A stretch of 64,000 bases of DNA, from assembly GCA_934045905.1 (NCBI GenBank), contig OW203766.1, positions 30,312,309 to 30,376,308 on the forward strand, written 5' to 3'. Positions 12,401-24,400 of the stretch are shown here, piece after piece. The stretch is from Leuctra nigra (Eukaryota; Arthropoda; Insecta; Plecoptera; Leuctridae). How positions within the stretch are numbered: the first letter of the stretch is position 1; each line of letters opens with the position of its first letter. The notes beneath the pieces were generated by a model. It had not been told where the DNA came from. It made no database searches and worked only from the letters and a program-made list of their open reading frames with translations. Made by a program: the position numbers and the translations under genes.

Positions 12401-15400
12401 TGTCGGGTGGGCCCAGAATCTCCCGTTTCATCACAGAGAAGAAAAAACAGACGTCATCCGATAAATGGGTTGTTTTTGGCAAGGTATAAGGGTGGGCAGA
12501 TGGTCACGACCCTCGTAATCAAGTTATGTGCTGTGATGTATTTTTGTGACACCTCTCGGCGGGTGGAAGGGTTAGGGGGACAAAACAGCCAGATGTGGAC
12601 TATTGCATTATTTTGCGTTATTCGATACAATACCAACAGATTTCCATTTTCAACCCAAAATTCATGACAAACACTTTACCTTTTTCACCCTTTCAATTAG
12701 CCGGTCGCAATCCTTCAACGCCAAACGCAAACAGGATGTTTTTACCCCACGGGGGGCATTAACCTCGTGCCCCAAAGAAGTGACCCAAAACCCTTTCCCT
12801 TTCGCGGCGTTTCGCAGTCGGGGGGTGGGAAGGGGGGGATGCAGATGCTGCACCCAAACTGAATCCATCTCCTAGAAAAAACAGATCTGATTTGAAGTGA
12901 TGTTTGCTGTTGTAGGGCGGGGTGGGGGGGAGGGGGGAGACACCCATTAGAGGGTTTCACTTGAAATTCAATATTTTCGCAATACTTCGCAGATGCCATC
13001 GATGGCGTTACCGGTTTTTACATACCCTCGGGAAACATGTGCGCATTTATGTCTCAATTGTGGCACGATTTCATTTCTTGCTTTGTTGGTCCATCTTATT
13101 TTTCTCCATTTCTAAAGCCATATGATGTAAAGACTGCTTAAACGCAAAGTGACCACTAGGCAAATACTTCATGTTACCTAATAGTCTTGAGGGATCGGAA
13201 GTCCAAATGCCTCCATACATATTTTGCAAATTACTGGCTCCCGCTACACCCAGAGTGCTAATTATATGACGTCACTTTTACCGCAGAACTGAAAGGGTAT
13301 ATTCACATTGTGACGTCTAATGTCGTGTTGAACAAGTGTCTGACGCAGTGTCTTGTTGTTTCCAGGCTCTCTACCACCCAGCCCCGCAGACTCCGGCGTC
13401 TCCGATGTCGACAGCAGTAGCAGCGGCCACACATCCAACGATGAGCTCAAAGCCAGGCTGCAGCCAACGCCTGGTCAGTTTACGAAGCACTCTCAGTCCA
13501 AAACATTTCATGCAACCAGTTAGTGCAATCAGTTATATGATAGTACAGCATAAATCTAACTATACAAAGTATTTTTTTTACTTAAAATAAGAAGAGATAA
13601 AAAATTAAAACTCAATGAGTACATTTTTAGCGTCTTTACAGAAATTTGGGAGTATTTTCAGATCAAAAGTGACTGGTGGAAAGATTTTTTATGTCACACC
13701 TCCTTTAATTTAATTTTCATAGTAACTGAGGCAGACTGGGCTGTAAAGGCCCGGGATACGAGTCGGCTAAACCCAGATAAATAAGTGAAAGGGCCTGTCA
13801 AACAAGTAAAACAAAAATCACATTGTAAGGCTCGTAATATTATGTGAAAAGGGCCCGTAAAAGGTCCGCAAGTTCGATCTTACAGAGTTCTGACATTCCG
13901 CCCGGTTGATCCGACCCCGTGTAGATATCTGATCATGTTCTGTGTTGTGCCCTCCTTCAGTGCCGTCTGCGCGCACCCCCGAGAGTCCCGGCGCCTCCGG
14001 GCACCACCCCGGCGCCCCGGGCGGCTACCCCCAGCACCACGGCGCCTTCCTAGCGCCCTACTACCACCACTCGCACCATCAACAGCAACAGCATCAACAG
14101 CAGAGAACGCATCAACACCTCTACACCACCAGGCCGCCTTGTAAGTACCACATCTTGTTTTCGTGGGGGAACCTTTTTACTTTTGAAATTGTCAAATTCA
14201 GTCGTAATCAAAAGTATCTTGAAATAGCGTGGTGTGATTTTTTTATGCTCATTGAAAATGTTTAAATCGTTTTTTGAGGACTTTCCATTTGCAAATAAAA
14301 TTTTAATCGCAAGAAATCGCGTTTTCCCGGTTTTCGACTAATTTTCATGGATCTTCATTTGAAGTATTTCCTGTAAGGAATAGATTGGGTTTTAGGTATA
14401 ATAAAAAATGTATTTTTCGGTCAGGAATTATAGAGCACAAGGAAACGAATTCGTTTGTTTATTCTTTTAAATCGTACAAAGTTCATGCTCCTATTTGTTT
14501 GCACGCCAAAACCGAGAGTAAAGCTCGTGTAAAAAAGACAACTGCGCTTTTATTTACTTTATTCATAATATTATGCATTCTGAAATGCAGTCGACATGCA
14601 ATTCACCGGCGATGCAGTCACGTCACCGTCCAGATGCATCTGAAGCAATGCACTCGTGCGGGCGCGGAAGTGCATGTGCATCGCATTGCATGTGCATCGC
14701 GATGGGGTAATCCCGATGCACTTCCGCGTTCCGATTGCTTGATTGCTGGATTCTGCAACTCTGGAGCAGAAGTGCAAGCGATTTGAACCGCGAGGGCGTT
14801 CTAGTGTCAAAGCAGGCTAATAGATGCTGTTGCACAACTACACACAATATGCCATTAGAGCTGGCAATTTGTAGGACGCAGGAAAATTCAGAAAACAACG
14901 ATGATTCAATAATGAATGAAAAATGTAATAGTTTAGTTTTATAGGAATATTAAGAATAGAAAATCTACCATATTTGGCTTCATTTTATCGTTAACAATTG
15001 ATCAAATGGTTGAGCTTTTGTATTTCGGATAGAACTTTTGATAATTTAAAAGCTGTACAAGCTGTTTTTATGTATGTAGTGTAGTGATAGTAGTGATAGT
15101 TAGGAAATGAGTGTATACTCATAATGTAAAATGATGAACAGATAATATATATTTCATTTTACATTATCTCATTTCAGCATTTTACATAAATTACATTTGG
15201 AAAGCGGCAATTACTCCCGTTTTATTTTCGTTTTATCAAACTCTTCAACGAGTTGCTATTTTTATGCGAAACTATGCGTACTTCAAAGAACGTTTGAATT
15301 TATTGAAGGTCACAGGAAAATTGGCATGTTTTTCGACATAAAATTGGCGAGTAAACCATATAGAATATGCGATAGAGGTGCCGTGCAACAACACTCTTGT

Positions 15401-18400
15401 CCAAGTGCCAAATTCTCGTCCGCTTTGCTCCTATCTCGGACCATTGGGTCTCGATACAACTTGCGTAAACAATTTTGATATCTCCTTGCCAAAGTCCTGA
15501 AGTGAAACTAAGTGAGAGTAAGTAAGTCTTCTTTGTTGCTAACGTCTATTTTAACATCTTGTAACACTACTACATAAACCACGATATTTTTCAACCTTTC
15601 AACATTCACTTTAGGTGCAACAATATAAACAGAAGAAGTAGAGCAAGAAAAAAAAACAGAAACAATTTGGGGAAAAGGTATAAGCGTACTTTTTGCGAGG
15701 TAAAGAAGTGGATGCCAATTCCTAATTGTGGCACTGTGGAAGGATATTTAAATATAGCTTATTTACGACACTAACCTTACCCAAGCGCATTCGCCAATTG
15801 CTGCTTCCATGTTCACGTTTCAAGATATTACCGTGACGTGTGTGCTTTGGCAATGTTTTCCAAGTAATTAATCGGCGTCGATGACATGACTTTGGGCGAC
15901 AAATGAGGGCATTAGCCTACGAGAAGCTCACTGCAGCCCGCAATGCATTGGGAAGCGATAAAGCCCGGGACTGGCAGATCAACAACAATGATATTAAACC
16001 GTTTATGATCGTAAATGGCAGTTAAAATCGGCTGGAAATAATCACGCCAACTTGCATTCGAGTCGGTTCATCTCAGTACGAGCCAGCTGTAAAAAAAACT
16101 ACTCATTTTTATTTCTTTGTGTAAATATAGTAAAGAAATTGCCATGCCAGCGATTTGACTATTCTTTCCGATGAAGAGAAGATGATTGTTGAATGTGCCA
16201 AGAAGCTTCGTGCGGTGATTGGTTGAGATTGTCAGCGCGCGAAGAAACGACGTCGCTGATTGGAGGGTTGCAAACCGCGCCGTGATTCGCTGCTCGGCGG
16301 ATATTCATGCGCCTCGGCGGGGTGAATTGCCGGCTCCAAGGATTCCCTCCGCGAATAGAAAATAGTGCGCTCGTCTTTCAGGCAACATTTTGCTACCGGA
16401 TAAATAAGAATCAAGCCGCCGTTTACATTGTGTAATTTGTATCTGGTAGTCATCAGGCGGAAAAAATAGCATCTTTAACCACTCCTGCCCTCCCCCTGTT
16501 TTGAGTGTATTGTGTGCACAATGGGAGGGTGAAAAATGGTCATCTGTGGACTGCATCTGATTATGCAACGCCCTTATGGACACAGCATCCCTCTATGATC
16601 TGCGAGGAAGAATAGAAGGGGTTGCGAATTCGTCTCACACCCTGCTTCGCAAAGGGATGATTGGGAACAGGCAGAAGTGAGCTTACGAAATGGAATGCCA
16701 ACTGTAGTTTATCAATTGAGAGATTCCTCATTGTTAAGAACAGAGATTTGAGAGTAACCAGGAACGATGGCCATTCACAATTACAATTCACTCGTTTGAA
16801 GGGGTGTTGGTTAATCATTTTTGTAAATTTCGGTGAAATTGACCCATTTTTTGAAGTAGAGGGGAATTTACATTGAACTTATTCATGACGATATAAAAAA
16901 TTCGAACAATCTCGTTCTACCCAAAGTAACGAAAAAAACTTACTCGAAAAGACGAAAAGTCCCTGTAGGATGCAAAGCTGCACAGGGCCCGGATGAACCA
17001 GTATAACGGGCCCATAAGAATGCAAAGGAAAAGGAACAAAAGAGAGAAAGCATTGCACGAGGAAATAGGCACGGAAATCGAGGGAAAAGTCATGTGAATG
17101 TGAAAAAAGGCATCAGCCGAAAGGTCCGCTACGTGATTCCATGCGGACATCCTGGCCAGTCCGCCTCTGGTAGAGATAATGGCCCACGATAACGAATTCG
17201 CCGCCAGTTCTCAGAATTTTTCTCGCCACAAGTCGCTGTATCGTCGCCAAGGTGATCGAAGCCTTGGGAGCGAACGCGGAAACAAACTGCCACGCGGAAA
17301 CCTCGCGAATATAATCGTGTGTGGTGTCTGCGGGGCGGTTTGAACCTCTGACGTGCACATCGCCCGGGGGGAGGCGGCGGAACCATTTCCATGTCGCCCA
17401 GGGGAGGCGGCGGAACCATTTCCATGTCGCCTGGGGGAGGCGGCGAAACCATTTCCATGTCGCACCGGGGGAGCCGGCGGAAACACTTCCCTGTCGCACC
17501 GGGGGAGGCGGCGGAACCATTTCCATGTCGCCTGGGGGAGGCGGCGGAACCATTTCCCTGTCGCCTGGGGGAGGCGGCGGAACCATTTTCCTGTCGCACC
17601 GGGGGAGCCGGCGGAACCATTTCCCTGTTGCACCGGGGGAGCCGGCGGAACCATTTCCATGTCGCACCGGGGGAGCCGGCGGAACCATTCCCCTGTCGCA
17701 CCGGGGAAGGCGGAAACATTTCCCTGTCCAACTTACACCGCAGACCGGAGCTAAGAATACATGGCAATGAATTCGCGGAGGAAACACGTGGAGGCGATTT
17801 AGCGAGCTTGTGGAGGTGATCGTTGAAGCCAACGCAATACATGATTTCACCCCTACTCAATCCACCCTAAGGGCGACTCTCCTGTGTTGTTTTATTATAA
17901 TTTCGACCTTATTGAGTAATGATAATAAGAGTCACAATATTGTACTTTCGGGACGTAAGCGGAGAATGTTCTCTTCGACTGAAATCCTCGAAATGTGCGC
18001 AAATTTTAAAAGGAAAAAGGAGTATAATAGTAACCACTAGGGAAATAAAATATTATATCTATATGTATCCTAATTTGAAGAGCTTATTGATTGCAAAGTA
18101 ATTCATACGTTATCGTCCTCTTAGACACAAATGCGTTATGCGATATAAGTTTAATCAAGGTATAATTTAAAGATAAGATTATTTTTTATTTTTTAAAGCT
18201 GGTAGTTACTTGCTTCATAAAGAAATAAATGAAGATTTACTGGAACTGGTATATATATTTTGAAACAATGCATCTCAAAAGCATGCGAGTTAAAAAGGAC
18301 CACGAAATGGCACTTGAATCCAAGATGGCGCCTCGCGAACGCGGAAATCGACTGGGCGTTGAATGAGAAATGCTAATCGCACAGGCTGTGGAAAGTGAGA

Positions 18401-21400
18401 CGCGAGACATGTGCGCTGCGAACTATCATTATAGAAGGCTCTGGTTGACCTTCGTATGAATCGCGAAAGTCAGTGTGTCGTTGAACCAGGCCAATGGCGG
18501 AACACAGACCACGTGATTGACGTGCGCGTGGGCGCCGCTCTGAGCGCCGCACTGCGCAGACGCCGTGACGTTTGAGGAGAACGTGATGGATGAACAGACG
18601 ACGCCTCCCACCGTCGCGGCGGAGCTAATTTCACATGACGTACAAGTTGTACCAAGACACCTTCTCGTCTCTTCACAAAACTAAATACCTTCCGGAAGTA
18701 TTTCAAGAGTTATACCAATTTAAAATAATTTCACACCAAATTTAGATTTTTTTATTGACAAACTAACCTATGTTTTGTGTGCCAAATTTTCTTGTATCAA
18801 ATAAAAAACAATCTCTCTAACAATATCGCAAAAAAGATTGGCACGGTGTCAAAATTCTTATATAAGCCCAAAGGCATTTCTAGTTTCGTTCTCTTGTCTC
18901 GCTATGGGCTTTGACGATTCCGTTTGTTCTTGAAACATTTTATATCACCTACAATCAGAAAGGAATCGAATTTGATCTCCAGAAAGCCACGTTTTGAATG
19001 TATTTTCGGGATCATAACCCAATTTCCGCACTGATCCTCCAATATAGGTCCCCCAATACCGCCACCCTACATTCACCGGGCCCACAAACATTTGTAACCT
19101 AATAACATTCTTATCTCCAACTTCAATAGCTTTATTCATGTGGCAAAAAGGAAGATAACGCCAGAAAGTGGAAGCCTTTCAGAACGACTTCTAATACTAA
19201 CCATACCCACGTACAAGTCTCGAAGTTCAAGGATTGCCGTCATAAAAAAGTTATTTGCCGGCGCGATAAAGTGTCATTGGCATTGACCACTTGTTTTCAC
19301 AGCTTTTCTGATCGACCTTCAAACGTACAGTTTGATTGATACCCCACAAACATCCATTTAATATCCAGAGCCTTTTATCACTTCGCAAATCAAACAAGAG
19401 GGAGATTATTAAAAGTGATAAAAAGATAGTGTGGAGTGATATATAGAAAAGAACGTGCGGAAATTACACAGTGTGTGGCCTTAAAAAAATGATATTAGCG
19501 AGAACACAGGTGAATTCTGTAAATATTGAAACCGAAGCCTACTTGAGTGACTTTATCTCTATATGTTTCAAGGTCCACTTGCAATTTCACTTGAGGAGAA
19601 GAGGAAACGTTCGAGCCAAACTCATTATTCTAAAGTTTGAAAAGTACCAATACTACGCAGTGCCACCTGATTGGTTGATTCCGGTGAGACGCCGTTGCCG
19701 ATTGGTCGCTCACTTCCGCCATGTTTTTATTTCTTCTCGCGGTGGACCGGTCGGGAAAGAAGTTTTTCGCGCAGCCAACTAATTAGAAGATTATTAATGC
19801 GGCCTTGGCGTCTGGTACACACACACACACACACGTACGAGTTTATATAATACTCCATAGCATTATCATTAGGCCATAAAGACACCACCACCAAGAGATG
19901 ATATTTGGCAAAGAAGACCTTGATTTTTTTCATGAATTTAGCCTTCAGCAAGTTGAACTTGTGTGCATGGTTTTTGATTAGCGCTCGTCATGGAAGGCAC
20001 GACGTGCTAAGTGATACCAATTTATCAAAAACGCTGACACTCTAAAGTGGCGTTCAAAATGAACGTTTCATTATTTTTCATTCTCGCTGTCCCACTATCG
20101 GTTCAGTACTTTCGAATTCTTCTTCACGACGGATGAAAAACTGTCGACAATGAAAAAGAGATTCTTGTGGTTTGCGTTGGGAAACAATCACGGCTGACAA
20201 TGGAGATCCAATTCATCAGCATCTCGTCACAGGAGCAACTGACACAAGTCATCAGAGATTCGACATGCGATGGCCACTCAACCACAGCGCTCTCATGTTT
20301 TGTTACAACTACACACACTCGGTTATAGACGCACCATGAAATACACGCGTGAAAGAAAGAATGTTATAAGAGAGAAGTGGAATAGAATCTACAGACGTAT
20401 GATTCCATTTCTTGATATGTGAACAGCTTTTGTGTTGTCAAAATCCAGTTAGAAGGCTGGTAAACCCGAATCGTCGAGCATTTGCTCTTTTGACGCATTT
20501 TTATGTAGATTCTGTTACCCTCTCTCTGAACGTTTTATTATAATCCAACGAAGTTCTGTAGAGATCTGATCAGTAAAGAAAGTTTTGAGTAGAATGAAAA
20601 TAATTACAAGTGCATGTTAATCATTCAACAATTGTCATGGGCAACAAGTTTGTCTAACTCCAGAGATCCAGATTCTAACCCAGAAAGGCTGTACTGGATG
20701 TATTCTGCAATTACAGTCCATTCCAAGATACCTACACAGAGCTAAAGTTATCTGGAAACCATAATAATTTTTCCAATAATTTTTTCTACATAAATTTCAC
20801 ACAAAAATTTAAACGAGATGATAAAACACAAAAATAATCGATGGCTGGTGATATTGTTGTTGAAATGATGTAAGGAATGAGCGTGCGATGAACGCATGTG
20901 CAGCCGCCTGGTGTTGGGTATCCCAGACTGCAGTGATGAAGTCGAGACGGGGAACAAAGAGAGGTGTGGTGTGATTGACCATAGCCAAGGCCAGTAGCTA
21001 GTGTCCGGGGGCCGGGGGGAGGAGGAGGAGGAGGGACACATTATTCAAGATGAATCTCGAGCGAGCGACTTCCTATTTAGAAGTGTTTCTCTTGCCCGGT
21101 TGTCGAACAGAATGTGCCGGCTGGCCCCGCATTCAAATCACCATGCCGATGTTTTCATTACCGCAGAGGAATCGAGCAATATCTAGAATTAGACTCGTAA
21201 ATTGTATTATCCGGCTTTATAACTGAAACCATAGCTGAAACGATGCAAGTAATAATCTTAAATCAATGCAAAGATTCTCTGTTTTTTGTTATTTATATGA
21301 TTTGCTTTCAACGGAGGAAAGTTCTTTTAGATCGAACGACAACGGAAATTTCGTTCCATTTTCTTGATTTCAAATATTTTTGTTGAGCCACCGAGATCGA

Positions 21401-24400
21401 CATAGTTTTAAAAACGAGTTCTTCCAACGATAGCTCTATTAGTTAGGTGGTGCTACTACGTAATTCAAATCCAAATAATCATTAAAATTCGCTATTTGAT
21501 CAAAAGAAGCAAATATTCCTCCTCGAATTACGTAATTATTGACACTTTCTCAATGTCACAAGAACTTTAACTTGTAGAATGAAAGGGTGAATTGTAATGT
21601 ATTTATCCCAGCTTTGCGATGGAGTAACACATTAACCCAGATATCGGGAGTGTGGACACTCGCTTGACTCTTCTTCAGCTGAACTGGTTGCTCTAATGTC
21701 GTCTTCTTTACTTCCGGTCATTCCGAGTCGGATCTTAGAACGCGGAGCGTGACAGCACGTCATTATGTACAACTCATGCCACTTCCTCCACAACTACATC
21801 ATTGTTTTATGCCTCTAATTGCCACTCAAACTATGTACACAATAAAATTCAAATTAGTAATGAATTATTCTACATTAATTGAGGTAGTTTTGTGTGGAGG
21901 AATTTTTGCTACTGTTGATAACGAAAACTGCAAACATCTTGTCAAATCTTTGATGTTTACAACTTCCTAAGCTCATTTTATTTCAGTACACTTTTCCATT
22001 GTTTACCCGCAAGCAACAAAAATATTAAAAATTAATTATATCTTATTGTTCTACAGTTCTTGACTTTTTAAAGTGCTTATAAAGGGAATTAAAGCTTTAA
22101 AACTATTTTTATACCCCTTGCGTTGCAGTTGATTTCGCCCTCTTGGCACTTAAAGGTGTTGTGGTGGGTGTTTTAAGACGACTTGTAAGGTGTTAATTGT
22201 TATTGGAGTTTTAATGGCGGTGGCGTGCGCGCTTTGGCCGCCGCACAGCAGATCGCGCCACTGACGCAATCATGCCATTGACCAGGAAACGAGCGCCTCT
22301 TCTGACCTTCACTATGCTTCGCTGGAGATGACTTATGCCCTTCTGGCGTCAGAAACGCTGATAATTATTGCCGAAACACGAGAGATAACGACACTGTTTT
22401 TAGATGTCATTTTTTTTAAAGGGAAGAAAAAATGTTCCAAGATAACTTTTTCTGTCTGGTAGATTTGTTTTGCGATCGTATTTGTTTACATTTTGTGTAA
22501 TAGTAGCTCGTGCATTGGAATTGCTTAAAGTTATCTTGCCAGAACGCTGCTATCATGAGGTATAATTCTTGGTTTATGGTCATTCATGTTGCCTTACGGT
22601 TCAAATTATGCAAATGCGAAGATTATCTCAAATTTATTACAAAGTTTTGCTGTTGTTGAATATAATAAAGTATTCCGCCGAGGATACTGACCTATGACAA
22701 TACTTCGTCTTCCATTGTTATACATTTTATGTTGCTTTAGATAGAACACGATGCTATAATTACCGACTGCTTTTTCCAATGAAATCCCACTGGCATGATC
22801 CTTATCAGCAGGACGTTGTTTCGTTTTATCTCCACTTTCCGGCGATAAGATATCAAATCCCGAGTCGTCGTTAATCAATTACCTTATAAAAGTCCCGAGT
22901 GAGAACGCGTTTTGCGCTGGTAGTCGCATGTTCGATCCTCCCTGGGGGCGGAAATAGCCCCCCTCTCGTGACCTTGGTTGCCGGTCAGACGCCCCGACCG
23001 ACGTCAGTGCATGACAAGTGTTTCCGACAGTCAACAATGTCATGTTTACTTGGAAACCAAGATGGAGTTAGTTATAGGCAACGTCGCACTGACAGGCGAC
23101 TTTGTCTTCGGTATCCATGAAAGTCGCGGGAAAAGTTCGGCCCGTACTTTTACATTACCGTTTCAAAAGTCGTCAAAATTGTAAACAATTATCATATTGT
23201 CTCTTATTTGATTCAAATTAAACAATATGTTGATTAAGATGGACAAACTAAGATTGATGAAAATCATGGGTTTTCACTTTTCAAATCATCAACAAGGAAA
23301 ATGCAAAAAAGTTCGTTCTAAATTGCTATGATGTTATGTTAGGGGTGTCTATGAAATGAAACGTGATGCAATGTTCCAAAACAATCTCGAAACATTCTAA
23401 AACTTTCAAATTTAAATATCTCCTATGTCGAGTCCGTTATCGACACTCGAAAGTATAAATACGCGCGCGCGAGCGCTGGTTATCTGGAGGAAGGGAAGCG
23501 AAGAGTTTTTCCTTGCACCGCCGCGCCATCTGCGCGGAGACGCCAGTACTAACTGCCGCTCAAGGTAGATGCGAGTGACCGGCTTCAAGGACGGCACTTT
23601 TATCGACTCGTTTAGATTGGTCAGAGAGTTGTTTGCTTGAAAACTTGGTGCTTTGCCAGCTCAAGATTGTTCGTTGTAAATTCACAGATAACGAGACAAC
23701 ACTTGATCCCTTCCCAGCACGGAATCGAATTAATTCACGAGCGTATTGAAGCGGAAAGGGAAAGCCAGATGCGAGAGGCTGTTACATTGCAAACGGGCGG
23801 GTAATTTTTCGCGGTGAAAATTAAAAATAAATGCGTTTTTTATTGACTGTCTAGACGTGTCAGCATAAAAATCAGCAAAATTACACTGTAATAATATTTT
23901 TACTTGTTTTTAACTGCCTCTAAAAGATATGACTGTACCTGGATTAGCTTGTTTCCATAATAGGACGGGAATATAATTTGGTGTTGGTAATAAAATCTTG
24001 CCATTACCAGGTGTACCTACCTTCAGCTATTCCCCATAAAACTATATACGCGTAATAACTCTAAAATCGAAGAAACTAAGAACCACAAACTTGTAATTGT
24101 ACAGTAATCCTCAAAACGATGTAGTTTTCTCAATTTCTGAAGTTGCCATTTGGTGCTAGAGATAATTATATGAAAAAATAGTACCTAGGTAATGAAAAAA
24201 TTAAGTTGAAAAGCATTACATATTTTCAGAGTAACAAAAAAAATTGTGTAATACCTATTTTAAAAATAGGGTCTGATGATCATTCATAGGGATACTTTAT
24301 ATTCATTAATTTCACATATTAATTATTTAAGTAAATGCAAAATAACAAAATAAATGTTTCCATGCTAACCGTATCTATTTTGTTCTTGCAGTAAGCGACG

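Larger units (their letters stand above)
9487..13365 (+). other. E74 intron (3.9 kb)
   Basis: No coding content recognised. It holds a MITE copy (about 10,605-10,765), three tandem E-boxes (10,931-10,950) and a SINE-like copy (about 11,141-11,370). Pyrimidine and G runs near 12.8-12.95 kb are low complexity. Confidence 0.8.
14141..24391 (+). other. Large E74 intron (10.25 kb)
   Basis: No coding exon recognised. Contents: a TGCAT-rich inverted repeat (14,663-14,728), an 11-copy 33-bp minisatellite (about 17,361-17,730), an AC microsatellite near 19,818-19,834, and a GGAGGA run near 21,020. Several GC-richer patches near 16.2, 18.35-18.6, 19.65-19.75, 22.2 and 23.5 kb carry ATTGG (CCAAT) or ATGGCGG boxes and could be internal promoters or enhancers. 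That is only a suggestion. Confidence 0.7.

Noticed and set aside
17113..17850. ORFs of 243 and 245 aa (minus) and 133-149 aa (plus), Pro/Arg/Gly-rich
   Set aside because: Products of the 33-bp minisatellite in an intron; several frames are equally open and no family is recognisable.
22899..23184. B-box-like GCATGTTCGATCCTCC
   Set aside because: No A box or cloverleaf; too weak for a tRNA or SINE call.
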